The notes: generated from the sequence alone by a model not told the origin. Shown: positions 12,796 through 25,395, counted from the first letter of the stretch. The stretch is DNA of 64,000 nucleotides from Anagrus nilaparvatae (GCA_022575985.1 JAKSXM010000132.1:7254001-7318000); one strand, 5' to 3'. Program-made: numbers and translations.

Positions 12796-13110
12796 TGTAA
12801 CGTAACGACATATTGGCCCAAATAAAGGGCGCAATATTTAAGTAAAGAATCAAGAATGGTTCACGTTAAATATATTATTTAAAATTATTTGATATATTGT
12901 GTAATTTGCTAATTAGCATTGACCACATTCTTTCTCCAATTCAAATAATTGGTCAAGTTTCCATTAGGTTTCTGGTTTTCGGGCGTTGGCTCACATAGGC
13001 AATCGCGAGAACGTTAGCTTCCCCCATTTAAAGTTTAGGAGGAAAATTTGATGATTTGTCAAATTCTCTCGTCACTATATATACTCGCGGATTTTGAAGA
13101 ATGGTGAATC
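12796..13110 (+). mobile_element. LTR fragment related to the solo LTR at 20672-21398
   Basis: It begins TGTAACGTAACG and shares with 20672-21398 a block including TTCGGGCGTTGGC, a TTTAGGAGGA stretch, and a TATATATACTCGCGGATTTT core that looks like an LTR promoter (TATA). Similarity ends near 13110, and no matching CGTAACA end is found, so this copy is truncated. Confidence 0.6.
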
Positions 13111-13690
13111 TTAGTTTCGGCTTTAATACGCTTAGTGCGTTACTTTATATTTTGAGTCTGATAACTCTGCTATACAGGTCCTAAGCCCGGCGCCTCACAA
13201 GGCTGAGGAAGGAGGAAGATGGTTCAGGCCATCTTATTAAGGTTAAACTAGAATCAGAAATACTGGACATAGCTTTCTGGAACAACTAAAGCTGCCCTAT
13301 AAACAGGTCCTATTGCTTTTCTCTGGGGGATACGCATACTGCGTGTAGCTGAATAACTGAGACTGCCCTATAAATCGGGCTTATGCCTTGCTTTTCCTCT
13401 GTGCATCCTTAATGAGTGTGGTGCAGATTGCTATCCATTAGTATCTCTGAGAAAACGGCACACCAAAAGGGGCTCCAAGGTTTTCTCCAAACTTAAGTGC
13501 GAATTAAGCCACATTCGGGGCCGCCTTAGACCTTATGTATTGGCTCTTAGCATGGAAAATTTTCACCTCGAGAACAACGACGTAGCCGATTTATGGTTAT
13601 TTGCGGGTCCCGCTAAACTACGACTCAAGGTTATTATTATTTTATTTTCTAGTTTTAGTAATGTGTGAAGGTAAGCCTCGGGGCCAGGAA
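13111..13690. other. GC-richer unidentified segment
   Basis: This block is clearly richer in G and C than its surroundings. It contains repeated pieces such as CTGCCCTATAAA (near 13292 and 13360) and CTCACAAGGCTGAGGAAGG. It looks like a transposable-element untranslated region or fragment. I cannot assign a family and see no reading frame. Confidence 0.35.
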
Positions 13691-13693
13691 GTT

Positions 13694-15604
13694 AAAATTT
13701 AACGTTAACTTTAACGTCAAAAAAGCATACAACATAACAACCAAAATTTTAGAAACGTTTTTGAAATAAGCCTTTAAACTGTTTCAAATGTCCGCAGAAA
13801 AACGTTTCCAAACGTTTTATTAATATTTTAGGACGTTTCATCGGCTCCGACTTTTTTCCTTTAAAATTGCTTTTTGGCGTATTTACGGACATTTGGTGTA
13901 TAAAAAATAAAAAAATTTAGTATCTTCTTCATATTTTTATTTTATTGATAGATCAATGAAATACACACACACACACAAATTTACAATTTATTAAAACTTT
14001 GTTTCGATCAATAAACTACAGCTGGTTTAGTAACATCATTAGAAATTTCTGTAAATAAAAGAAAATATAAATTTTTTAGCTATTATTCTCTAAAAAAGAT
14101 TAAATCTGAATAAATTGCATTACCTACTTGTTTTTTCAATTATATTGCATGACCGTTTTAATTTTTTGAAAATGTAGTCTGAATCTCAAAAGTCAGCTAT
14201 TATTAACTGCAGATGTAAAATTTTCAATTTAAGAGTTTCGATCGGAACTCCATCTTTTCGAAAAAAAAGTTTTCTACCAGATCTCCAATCAGACTCTCAA
14301 AAATATTGATTTTTTCTTGTGGAAGTAAATTTCCAATCTCTGAGGATCAAAAAAAGTACAAATATAGTTTTTCACACTATCAGATTGCTGCGCTTAAATT
14401 TTTCTTAAAAGTTTGGGCGATAACTATTTCACCGATTTACTTTGTTTGATGAGTAGTTAAAAAAATATATTAACATGGAACATGTTTATAAGGAGGGGGT
14501 ACTTGAGAACTTGAAAATTAAGGGGGGGGGTAAAATTTGCCCTATTTAAGGGGGGGGGGGTCAAATGAGACTTTGAATAATTAAAAGACTTTGAAAAATC
14601 TAGACTTAAGGACTTTGAATAATAAAGGTTTAAGATTTAGAATAATATCGATTTAGAGACTTGGAATAATTCAGGTTTAGGGAATCAAAATAGTTTGGGT
14701 TTAGAATCTTACAATAATTACAAATCATAAAATTAGGAAATTGTATTGTAATGTTTGTAAGATTTGTACTATACTTAGTCCTCAGCTGGAAGTAAACATG
14801 TTCCATGCATTTAAGTTGGGTTAACAAAAACCGGTTATAAGTTTTTTTGATGGGCTGATTTCGAATTTTTTTTTTTAAAGTTCTCGAAAAGTTTTTACAG
14901 CCTAGGGCCGAACTTAGCTAAATTAATACCTGAATCATAAATAATCTGTAATCCCCTCAAGGACGCACTGGCCAATGAATTTCTGAATAAAGGTATATTT
15001 GCATTTCTACGAGAAAATACGTTTTATGAGCACCAAAAATTAAAAAAAAAAAAAATTCATAACCGGTTTGTGTAACTACACAACCAACGAGCATGGAACA
15101 TGTTCACTCATAACAGTAAAAAATCAAAAAACCGAAATTACGATAAATCCTGAAATATATACTATGCTAAGTCCTAGGGTTGTTACTTGTTGAGGATTGT
15201 TATCTCCCATTTCAAATTATTCTAAGTCCCTAAATCGAAAATATTCTAAGTCCATTTCACCCTCCCTAAAAACGACACTCCCACCCCCCTAAAATCGTCA
15301 ATTTTTCACACCCCCTAAAAACGTCACTTTTTCATCCCCCCCCCCCCTGCCGAGCCAAACTTTTTCAAATACTCCATCCAATGAACATGTTCCATGTTAA
15401 AATTGACTAGGCCGCGACTACCACCATGATTTTCTGGTAGTTTTTACCAAATAAAATGCAAAAAAATGTGAAAACGGAATCGGCAATAGATGCCAAAAAG
15501 ATTTTGCCACTCATATATCAAAAACCGTGTTATCGTATCTGAGCTACCCTAAATTTTCAAAATAACTTATTAGGTAAATAAAATTTTAAAATCTAGATAA
15601 AAAG
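13694..15604. repeat. Left arm of a ~6.9 kb palindrome
   Basis: This arm is repeated in inverse orientation at 18647-20573. The outer edge (AACGTTAA-rich, then GCATACAACATAACAACC) and inner edge (CTAGATAAAA) match the right arm. Arm identity looks very high, including long G runs and small details of the nested TTAA element, so the duplication or insertion is recent or homogenised. The arm holds a (CA)n tract near 13970 and the TTAA element at 14474-15396. Confidence 0.85.
14474..15396 (+). mobile_element. TTAA-flanked element, TIR CATGGAACATGTT (left-arm copy)
   Basis: TTAA at 14470-14473 and 15397-15400 borders ends that read CATGGAACATGTT and its inverse. The TTAA duplication fits piggyBac-like transposition. 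Two more inverted copies of the end motif lie inside (about 14784 and 15094), so the element is built from two back-to-back TIR-bounded halves. G runs of eight or more occur near both ends. There is no transposase frame. Confidence 0.65.
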
Positions 15605-16744
15605 ATGGTTAAGTTTGTTTATATCCAAGTTCAAGTTCATTAGCATGATATGAACTATGTTCACAAACAAACTTAACCAAATAGTTAGTTGCATTTTTAT
15701 CAGCAAAAAAAATATTTAAATGTATACAAAAAATATATTTAGATAAATTTTAATAGGCACAATATTAAAAATTATATATTTTTTTGTGAAGTATTTTCAG
15801 AGTTTAAATCAAGGAAGGTTTTTTTAGTGGAATAAGAAAATTTGTTGTAGGCTGCGTCTATTTACTCAGAAATTCTGGATAGATAACCTTCAAATTTCAG
15901 AAAATTTTTTTCAAAGATTTGTCAAAAATTTTGATTCTGTGAAAAAGCTACTTTGAATCAAAAAGGAATTTTTTTAATAAGGAGAAAAAACAAGAAAAAA
16001 CGATGTGCAGGGTATCTCCAGTTTGACTTATACGAACCAAAAAAAAAATTGGTAAGAGTTTGAGCCTAATTTTTAAGGGCTGATAAAGAGTTTTTTTTAA
16101 ATATTAATTGCAAGTTTATCTATATTTTAAATTTAAATTAATACTAAAAAATATTTAATTCTTTTTCTTTTACATTTACAGTTTTTTAGAAGAAAGTCTC
16201 AGATATCCAATGGTTTGGGTCTTTTAGTCGGTAATCGTGCAAAATTTTGAGATATTAGCAATAACAAAATGTTCTTAATGGTCTATTTTACCTATAACAA
16301 GAAATAATGTCATAAAAAAAACTAAAAATTATCTTTTCCTTGCTATTGTCAGTGTAACACCTCATGGAAAAAATTAGGTTTTTCACCTAATAAAAAGGTA
16401 AATTTTTCTACACCAGTACATAATCTTCTTTTATGCTAATTATGTCTGTTAGACAGTTTTTGGTATAGCTGGCGTAGTTATTAATTAATTATCTAATTGA
16501 AAATATCAAGTTAATACTTTCATAGAAAAAAATTATACTACATCCAAAAAAAAAAAAAAATTAGTGATTTTTGTATTTTTTCAAAAAAAAATTTTTGATA
16601 CAAAAATTTTCGAAAAATTAAGTATCAGATTGAAGGCAACGAATAAAAACGGTAATTCTAGATATTAATTTCTTTCATGCAAGAAATTAAGTACTACTCC
16701 ATAAAAAAAAATGGTACTACACCATAAAAAAAAATGATTTTTTT
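15605..16744. other. Palindrome spacer, first part, no gene
   Basis: AT-rich DNA with a small hairpin (GGTTAAGTTTGTTT near 15608 pairing with AAACAAACTTAACC near 15677). I see no coding sequence. Confidence 0.5.
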
Positions 16745-16748
16745 TTAA

Positions 16749-17476
16749 GGGGACGTCCCACTGTGTGCGCTCGATATTTGAGTAAAAATAGAAAATTGAT
16801 TTTAGGGAAATCGGTTTGAGATAATGGAAACATTTTTTAGGGTTATATAAATAAAGTATAGAAGTGTGTAAAAATAATTTTTTTTATTAATTATTTTTAT
16901 TTTTTACACATAAAATTTTTCTTTTAAATTTATGTGTTTTTGCAAAAACGTCCTGATGGTTACATGGATAACTGAAGTTTGGCAGCACCTAGATAAAAAA
17001 AAAAATAAAATCTTAAATAATATGAGTATAGTTATAGCGTGAACTACAATTATCAAGATTGGGAAAAAAAAAAAAAGTTATGCAAATTTGAAAAAAATTT
17101 GTCAAAAACGCATTTTTTTTTTCTGGTTATTTTACAAAAAAATATGGAAGGGAATAAAATTTTTGCAAACTTCTAGTTCACGCGAAAACTACACTTGTGG
17201 AGAGTATCTGGAAAAAATTTGGAGACAATCGGACCAGACAATTTTTAGTAATTTATGTAACCAGGTACCAAAAAGTAGTTTCGAGAAAAACACGTTTAAA
17301 GATTTTTTTTTATAAAGAAAGAGTAGCTGGGCGCTTTATAAAAAGGGACTTAAATACTATTAATAATTTTTGAATCATTCTAAATTTTTTTTTATGTATT
17401 CTTAGATAGTTTTAGTATAAGAATAAAAAATAAAAAAATTTTGGAAAACAAATTTTCATCACAGTGGGACGTCCCC
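16749..17476. mobile_element. TTAA-flanked MITE, TIR GGGGACGTCCCACTGTG
   Basis: TTAA at 16745-16748 and 17477-17480 flanks perfect 17-base terminal inverted repeats, GGGGACGTCCCACTGTG and its complement. The 728-base element carries no transposase and looks like a piggyBac-type non-autonomous element. The reading frame at 17088-17315 within it has no recognisable motif. Confidence 0.75.
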
Positions 17477-17711
17477 TTAAACATTTTTTTATCAAAAAAG
17501 TTTTTTTAAAAAAATTTTTGTAAAATTACGTATCAGAAAGAGAAATCCTTTACAAACGATAATTCTAGATACTCGTACTTTCGTAGGAAAAAATTAAGTA
17601 CTACGTCGTAAAAAAAAAAAAATTTTTGTATTTTTTGGTGGCAATAATTTGAGAAAAAATTTTCAAAAAATTACGTATCAGATCCAAAAATTGACTATAA
17701 ACGATATTTCT

Positions 17712-18531
17712 ATATTGAAAAAAGCCTGTTTCTGAACTTTAAACGTGCATTACTCGCTTTATTTTCATCGTAAAATATTTTTTTTTTTAAATAGTTTAAT
17801 TTTTCCCTGGCAATTCATTTCTTTAAGAAAAAAAACATTTTTATTGACAAAATTTCAATTTTTAGTTCAAAAGCCTTTGAAAAGTGCAAGTAGCAAAATT
17901 TACTTAACACAGTTTTTCAATTTTTAGGTCAAAAACCTTTGAAAACTGCAAGTAGAAAAATTTACTTAACACAGTTTTTGACCTAAAAATTGAAATTTTG
18001 TCAATAAAAATAATTTTTTCTTAAAGAAATGAATACTTAGGGAAAAATAAATTGATTTAAAAGAAAAAAATTTATTATTCTACGATGAAAATCAAGCAAA
18101 TAATGCATATTATTACTGAAATTTGTCTTAAATATGATTGAAATCCTATTGAATTAAGCCTGTTTCTGAACTTAAAATATGCATAACTAGCTTGATTTTC
18201 ATCTTAAAATAATAATTTCTTTTTAAATATTGATTAATTTTTCACGGAGTATTTATTTTTTCAAGAAAGAAATCCTTTTTATTGACAAAATTTTAATTTG
18301 TAGGTCAGAAGAAGCCTTTGAAAACTGAAAGTAGCAAAATTTATTTAACACAGATTTTCATTGGTTTTTGACCTAAAAGTTGAAATGTGATAAAAAAAAA
18401 ATGATTTTTTTCTTGATGAAAATGAATACTCAGAGAAAAAGTTAACGATTTAAAAAAAAAATTAGTATTTTACCATAATAAATCAAGCAATAATGCATAT
18501 TTTATGTTCAGAAACAGGCTTTTTTCAATAT
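17712..18531. mobile_element. TIR element with ATATTGAAAAAAGCCTGTTT ends
   Basis: The 26-base ends at 17712-17737 and 18506-18531 are exact inverse complements. A third direct copy of the end motif lies near 18160, and the interior contains further inverted blocks (around 17800-18050), so this looks like a composite of two related miniature elements. It has no coding capacity. Confidence 0.6.
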
Positions 18532-18646
18532 CTTTTTTATGACAATCTGATTGCAGAAAATCTTAAATTGACGATAACTTGGCTAAGTTTCATCGTAAAA
18601 AGAAATGTTTTTTTTCTTCTGGAAAGGTTCCTTCCTGGCAATCAGA

Positions 18647-20573
18647 TTTTTTTATCTAGATTTTAAAATTTTATTTACCTAATAAGTTATTTTGAAAATT
18701 TAGGGTAGCTCAGATACGAAAAACACGGTTTTTGATATATGAGTGGCAAAATCTTTTTGGCATCTATTGCCGATTCCGTTTTCACATTTTTTTTGCATTT
18801 TATTTGGTAAAAACGACCAGAAAATCATGGTGTTAGTCGCGGCCTAGTCAATTTTAACATGGAACATGTTCATTGGATGGAGTATTTGAAAAAGTTTGGC
18901 TCGGCAGGGGGGGGGGATGAAAAAGTGACGTTTTTAGGGGGTGTGAAAAATTGACGATTTTAGGGGGGGTGGGAGTGTCGTTTTTAGGGGGGGTGAAATG
19001 GACTTAGAATATTTTCGATTTAGGGACTTAGAATAATTTGAAATGGGAGATAACAATCCTCAACAAGTAACAACCCTAGGACTTAGCATAGTATATATTT
19101 CAGGATTTATCGTAATTTCGGTTTTTTGATTTTTTACTGTTATGAGTGAACATGTTCCATGCTCGTTGGTCGTGTAGTTACACAAACCGGTTATGAATTT
19201 TTTTTTTTTTAATTTTTGGTGCTCATAAAACGTATTTCCTCGTAGAAATGCAAATATACCTTTATTCAGAAATTCATTGGCCAGTGCGCCCTTGAGGGGA
19301 TTACAGATTATTTATGATTCAGGTATTAATTTAGCTAAGTTCGGCCCTAGGCTGTAAAAACTTTTCGAGAACTTTAAAATAAAAATTCGAAGTCAGCCCA
19401 TCAAAAAAACTTATAACCGGTTTTTGTTAACCCAACTTAAATGCATGGAACATGTTTACTTCCAGCTGAGGACTAAGTATAGTACAAATCTTACAAACAT
19501 TACAATACAATTTTCTAATTTTATGATTTGTAATTATTTTAAGATTCTAAAACCAAACTATTTTGATTCCCTAAACCTGAATTATTCCAAGTCTCTAAAT
19601 CGATATTATTCTAAGTCCTAAACCTTTATTATTCTAAGTCCTTAAGTCTAGATTTTTCAAAGTCTTTTAATTATTCAAAGTCTCATTTGACCCCCCCCTT
19701 AAATAGGGCAAATTTTACCCCCCCCCCTTAATTTTCAAGTTCTCAAGTACCCCTCCTTATAAACATGTTCCATGTTAATATATTTTTTTAACTACTCATC
19801 AAACAAAGTAAATCGGTGAAATAGTTATCGCCCAAACTTTTAAGAAAAATTTAAGCGCAGCAATCTGACAGTGTGAAAAACTATATTTTTACTTTTTTTG
19901 ATCCTCAGAGATTGGAAATTTACTTCCACAAGAAAAAATCAATATTTTTGAGAGTCTGATTGGAGATCTGGTAGAAAACTTTTTTTTCGAAAAGATGGAG
20001 TTCCGATCGAAACTCTTAAATTGAAAATTTTACATCTGCAGTTAATAATAGCTGACTTTTGAGATTCAGACTACATTTTCAAAAAATTAAAACGGTCATG
20101 CAATATAATTGAAAAAACAAGTAGGTAATGCAATTTATTCAGATTTAATCTTTTTTAGAGAATAATAGCTAAAAAATTTATATTTTCTTTTATTTACAGA
20201 AATTTCTAATGATGTTACTAAATTAGCTGTAGTTTATTGATCGAAACAAAGTTTTTTTAATAATTTTTTTTTAATAAATTGTAAATTTGTGTGTGTGTGT
20301 GTGTATTTCATTGATCTATCAATAAAATAAAAATATGAAGAAGATACTAAATTTTTTTAATTTTTATACACCAAATGTCCGTAAATACGCCAAAAAGCAA
20401 TTTTAAGGGAAAAAAGTCGAAGCCGATGAAACGTCCTAAAATATTAATAAAACGTTTGGAAACGTTTTTCTGCGGACATTTGAAACAGTTTAAAGGCTTA
20501 TTTCAAAAACGTTTCTAAAATTTTGGTTGTTATGTTGTATGCTTTTTTTACGTTAAAATTAACGTTAAATTTT
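18647..20573. repeat. Right arm of the ~6.9 kb palindrome
   Basis: This is the inverse of 13694-15604. It differs from the left arm only by scattered single changes and homopolymer length, for example the T run near 19200 and the (TG)n tract near 20290. It contains the inverse copy of the TTAA element at 18858-19774. Confidence 0.85.
18858..19774 (-). mobile_element. TTAA-flanked element, TIR CATGGAACATGTT (right-arm copy)
   Basis: Inverse counterpart of 14474-15396, flanked by TTAA at 18854-18857 and 19775-19778. The frames at 14630-14827 and 19424-19621 are the same repeat sequence and not genes. Confidence 0.65.
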
Positions 20574-21480
20574 AACGTTAAATTTAGTGTTGAATTTTAA
20601 CGTTAAATTTAATGTTGAATTTTAACGTTAAATTTAATGTTGAATTTTATCGTTAAATTTAATGTTAATTTTGTAACGTATTGAAATATTTCGCCTAAAT
20701 ATTGGCGCTAATATTGGTAAAGTAATTGAATTAGGAATAATTCATATAAAAGTAATTAATGAAATTATACGCAAATTGAGAAAGGAACGAATGCTGTATG
20801 ATTGCGAAATCTGTAGATGAGCAATCACAAACTTTCGCCTATTCTCAGAATTTGCCAGGTTCCCACCAGAGTTTCGGGCGTTGGCCCACGTCAGCTTTGC
20901 TGACCGTTACACCTCCCCACGCAGAGTTTAGGAGGAGAATTTGAGGATTTTGTCAAATTCTCCCGTGACTATATATACTCGCGGATTTTGAAGGATCGGC
21001 CTTCTTGTTCAGGCCTCCAACCTAGTAGTGTCGTGTGTTAGTGTTCAGTACCACCAGCCACATCGCCTAGACTAATATTCAAGTTCACTTATCTACATAA
21101 GAACATTGTAAGATAAAATTATATCTATATTAATAACATTCAAGTTAATAATTATTAAGTAGTCTCTCTATTGTAACTTTCGATAAATAAATTAAGTATT
21201 ATTTGATTAATTCATATTTTATTTAATTGAACTCACACCTTTCCCGCCGTCAGTGTCTGCTCAAGAAGCAAGGCAAAAGGTCAGTAAATTACATATTACG
21301 TTACGTCGGTTCATTTCAGTTTGCAAATAATTGAGTACAGTCAAGTCTCAGATCAGTCTTAAACTTATAAACAATTTAAAACAACCTCAGACGTAACAAT
21401 TTTAATGTTAAATTTTAGCATTAAATTTAATAATAAATTTAATGTTAAATTTAATGTTAGAACGAACATTAATTTGATCA
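20540..21480. repeat. Degenerate TTTAACGTTAAA tandem tract, split by a solo LTR
   Basis: Units of about 20-23 bases built from AATTTAACGTTAA and AATTTAATGTTGA run from the palindrome edge to 20671, and resume after the inserted LTR at 21399-21480. The same motif recurs at 13694-13720 and 24300-24625. Confidence 0.7.
20672..21398 (+). mobile_element. Solo LTR, 727 bp
   Basis: Ends TGTAACG and CGTAACA are short inverted repeats, and ATTT flanks both sides (20668-20671 and 21399-21402) as a four-base target duplication. A TATATATA core lies near 20972, and AATAAATTAAG-type polyadenylation-like sequence follows near 21186. The interior and second LTR are absent, consistent with recombination between LTRs. 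The superfamily is uncertain; Ty3/gypsy is compatible with the duplication length. Confidence 0.75.
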
Positions 21481-21539
21481 AAAAATTTAGTTGTGAAAAA
21501 ATAGCAATGATGCTTAATTTTAGAAGCATCAGGGTAATT

Positions 21540-23000
21540 TCCATAATAACTACATAGTCGGATTAGCAAAATTATGAAGATTTTTTTGGTTCCTCAAAGA
21601 GGAACCATTGTGATAGGTCAAATTTCGATTTTTTGTCATATAAGCACGTTTTGAGACCCCAGGAAGCTAAAAAAACCGGTTTTTAAAAAAAGTATGTATG
21701 TGTGTGTGTATGTATGTAATTGGTGATATTTCACAAACATTATGGAGTTAAGACCTAATTTTTTTTTCAAAAATTTTTTCACCAAAAAAGCTCGAGGTAC
21801 TCTTTTTTTTTTTTTAATTTGGATGTAATACCTCATTTATTTCCACGAAAGTACTTATATTTGAAAGTATGGTTTTTACTCTATATCACGAATCTGATAC
21901 TTAATTTTTTTTAAATTTTTTTCACGAAAAAATACAAAAAAAAATAATTTTTTTTTTTTTTTTGGACGTAGTACCTAATTTATTTCTATGAAAGTACTAG
22001 TTTTAGAAAGTTTGTTTATAGTCATTTTTTGGATTTGATACCGAATTTTTAAAAAATTTTTTTCTCAAAATTAAAAAAACAAAAAAATTAAAAAACCTGC
22101 AATATTTTTTTTTTTTTGGTGTAATACCTAATTTTATTTCATGAAAGTATTAATATCTGAAAATATTGCGTCCGGCGATATTTCACAACTGTTATGAAAT
22201 TAAGACCTAATTTGTTTTTCAAAAATTTTTTCACCAAATAAGCTCTAGGTACCTTTTTTTTTTTTTTAATTTGGATGTAATACCTCATTTATTTCCACGA
22301 AAGTACTTATATTTGAAAGTATAGTTTTTAATCTATATCTTGAATCGGATACTTAATTTTTTGAAAATTTTTTTCCCAAAATTTTTTTCACGAAAAAATA
22401 CAAAAAAAAACTAATTTTTTTTTCTTTTTGGACGTAGTACCTAATTTATTTCTATGAAAGTACTAGTTTTAGAAAGTTTGTTTATAGTCATTTTTTGGAT
22501 TTGATACCGAATTTTTTTAAAATTTTTTTCTCAAAATTAAAAAAACAAAAAAATTAAAAAACCTGCAATATTTTTTTTTTTTTGGGTGTAATACCTAATT
22601 TAATTTCATGAAAGTACTAATATCTGAAAATATTGCGACCGGCGATATTTTACAACTGTTATGAAATTAAGACCTAATTTTTTTTTCCAAAAATTTTTTT
22701 ATTAAAAAAATCTCAAAATACTTTTTTTTTTTTTAATTTGGATGTAATACCTCATTCATTTCCATGAAATTACTTATATTTGAAATTATGATTTTTACTC
22801 GATATCTTGAATCTGATAATTAATTTTTTGAAAATTTTTATCTCCAAAATCTTCGTCACAAAAAAATTCATAATCACCAAATTTATTTTTCGTTTTGGAC
22901 ATATCTAATTTATTTTAATGAGAGTACAGGTTTTAGAAATTTAGTTTATAGTAATTTTTTGTATCCGATCACAATTTTTTTTTTTATTTTGATATAAATT
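21540..23000. repeat. Tandem array, three units of ~455 bp
   Basis: The phrase GGATGTAATACCTCATT recurs near 21820, 22272 and 22738. Each unit then contains GTACCTAATTTATTTC-like and GATTTGATACCGAATTTT-like blocks separated by A and T runs. Homologous inverted sequence occurs near 39970-40165 and 38570-38670, so this is a dispersed repeat family locally amplified. It opens with a small inverted repeat GGTTCCTC/GAGGAACC near 21590. Confidence 0.7.
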
Positions 23001-24285
23001 ATAACATACAAGAAAGAGTGATGGAAATCTTGCCTCTTTTTGACTTCCTTGGATTATTTTGCTCGTTGCTATGTTTATTTATGTATGCAGCTTAATGAAA
23101 TTATAAACAATAATAAAAAGCCTAAAAATATTAAATGGTTATGTTTGCATTTTAAAATTAAGATTTAAAAGTTATATTGGCATTTTTTAAAGAATCAAAC
23201 AATTTATAGAATTAAATAATTTATTATTTTGTGATTAAGGATGATGAGTACTTTGGTGGGGATAATAGACATAAGAAACTATTACTCTCTCCTTCTATCA
23301 TATTACTATAGAAGCGAGAACCTTGCGCGCGCACAGCTATATGATAGCATTTAAGCATTGTTAAATAAATAAAATTTTCGTTATAAACAAACCACCCTAG
23401 TCTAAAATAAATTGAATAATTATATTCTACGATATGTTTTTTATATGTTATAATTTTTTTATCAAAAACTGTACTCAAAAAATACTTTAATTTTTTATTG
23501 TAAAATGTCGTCCCATAAGAATCACATGTATAAGATGCTCGGAGAAGCAAAATTATTTTTAATTATTTAATAATGAAGGAGTCTCCCTAGGATCTTCTAA
23601 TTTTAAATATGTATTTTTTAATATGCTTTCTTGTTATATACCAACTTTTATTAAAATCTGTACTCAAACAAAAAAGGTGAGCAGCATCCTTAATAGAAAT
23701 AATATAAATAATGTTAAAATCTTGAAGCAATTAATATGGTTATTTTTTTTATTACAAAATATTATTATTATTATTATTATCATTGTTGCGGAAGATTGGT
23801 CAAATCTCAAATGCAAGAAGTACACTGAGAAAATAAATTATAATAAGTTATTATAAATTCTGGTAAAAACTCCTATCTTTTTATAATAATTGAGCGAATA
23901 TTTGTAATTTTCGCATAGTTACCAACCATTTCTTTGACAAAACAAAAAAATCACGTTACCCAATATTTTAATTATTAAGGGATAATTATATATTCTAATA
24001 AAATAAAATTTTATAAAAAAAAATAAAATTAGCTTTTTTTATATTTGTCTCTTTTTAATTATGCAAAAATGATTTAAAATCCATTAACGCCGGCGCGACC
24101 AATCCATGGACGCTAGAATTTTCACTTTAATAACAAAATGATCTTAATAATCTACTTTACCAGCTACTAAAAACGAAAAATGTATGTATAATTGCATGGT
24201 TGTAATCAATAATATTTGTTGTAAATTAAGATTACAGCCCATTGTTTGAGGAACCTCAGTGCCAGCTAGTTGGCAGGGTATTTCT
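23001..24285. other. AT-rich DNA with no supported gene
   Basis: A minus-strand frame at 23224-23550 (108 aa) has no motif or splice context that I recognise. An (ATT)n microsatellite lies near 23760. Confidence 0.45.
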
Positions 24286-24625
24286 TCAATTTTCCGCGAT
24301 AATTTTAACGTTAAATTTAATGTTAAATTTAATGTTAGAACGAAAATTAATTTGATCAAAAAATTCAGTCGTGAAAAATAGCAATGATGCTTAATTTTAG
24401 AAGCATCAGGGTAATTTCCATAAAAACTACAATTGGATTAGCAAAATTTTCAAGATATTTTTTCTTCAATTTTCCGCGATAATTTTAACGTTAAATTTAA
24501 CGTTAAATTTAACATTAAATTAACGTTAAATCTACCTTAAATTAACGTTAAAGTTACCTTAAATTAACGTTAAAATTAACGTTAAAATTTAACGTTAATT
24601 TTTAACGTTAATTTTAACGTTAACT
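24286..24625. repeat. Duplicated block plus AACGTTAA array
   Basis: TTTCCGCGATAATTTTAACG occurs at about 24291 and again near 24472, delimiting a direct duplication of about 180 bases. A stretch with AGAAGCATCAGGGTAATTTC near 24400 also occurs near 21525. The second copy leads into a degenerate AACGTTAA tandem tract that ends at the R1-like coding remnant. Confidence 0.65.
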
Positions 24626-24643
24626 TATGCACCGAGGGACAAG

Positions 24644-25395
24644 ATGGTCACCAAGTGGATTGATGCTCTTTCCGCAAGTGGCGTTATGAACGAAGAGGAG
24701 ATTAGTTGTATAGTTGACGGACTTTTCCTTACCCACCCAGAGAGGGAGAAGGCAAATGACTTAGGCGAAGATGACGAGGCTATTCCCGAATTCATTGAGG
24801 AGGAGCTCTTCACAGCGGTGGACTCTCTCAAGAACGGTAAGGCCCCAGGACCTGATGGGATACCTACCGAGATACTGAAGATACCTGCGCATGAGTGCCC
24901 AAAACTCATCTTACGTATGTACAATACTTGTGCACGTGCGGGCGTCTTTAGTAAACTTTGGAGAATAGCCAGACTGGCCCTTATCAGTAAGGTCAAAGGG
25001 GACTCTAGACTGCCAAATTATCCTCTAGAATTATTGGACACAGCCGGCAAAAACTACGAGAAGATGCTACAGTCAAGGATACTGAGGGCCGTAGAAACTG
25101 CGGGAGATTCTTCTCCCCGACAATACGGGTTTCGTCGGGGGAAGTCAACAATCGATACCATAAGCAGTATCGTTCAGGTCATCGAGAACGCATAGACAGG
25201 CAAAAACTACTTGAGAAAAATCACGCTATTAGTGACCCTCGATGTGAAGAATGCCTTTAACTCAGCAAGATGGAGTGATTTCATGGAAGGGCTAAGGAAC
25301 TTCCAGGTGCCGGAGTACCTGCGATCATTGTTACGACATGATACACGACCCCTGTTGAAATTATATTAGAGAGAAAGATGGAGAACAACCGCGGG
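24644..25395 (+). pseudogene. R1-like non-LTR reverse transcriptase, first fragment
   Basis: Recognisable RT blocks in order: NGKAPGPDGIP, LLDTAGKNYEKMLQSRI, QYGFRRGKSTID and LDVKNAFNSARW, the last being the first catalytic aspartate block. A TAG in frame at about 25193 breaks the protein between the third and fourth blocks. The frame then continues to about 25370 and meets another stop. Base composition is far more GC-rich than the neighbours. Family level (R1/LOA group) is judged from the RT blocks. There is no ORF1, endonuclease or 5' end, so this is a truncated, dead copy. Confidence 0.8.

Noticed and set aside
14630..14827. 65-codon frame that also appears at 19424-19621
   Set aside because: Both are the same non-coding TTAA-element sequence in the two palindrome arms, in opposite orientation; not a conserved gene.
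23224..23550. 108-codon minus-strand frame
   Set aside because: No recognised motif and no supporting signals; cannot be told from chance.
24625..24996. 123-codon minus-strand frame
   Set aside because: Shadow of the GC-rich R1-like RT on the + strand.
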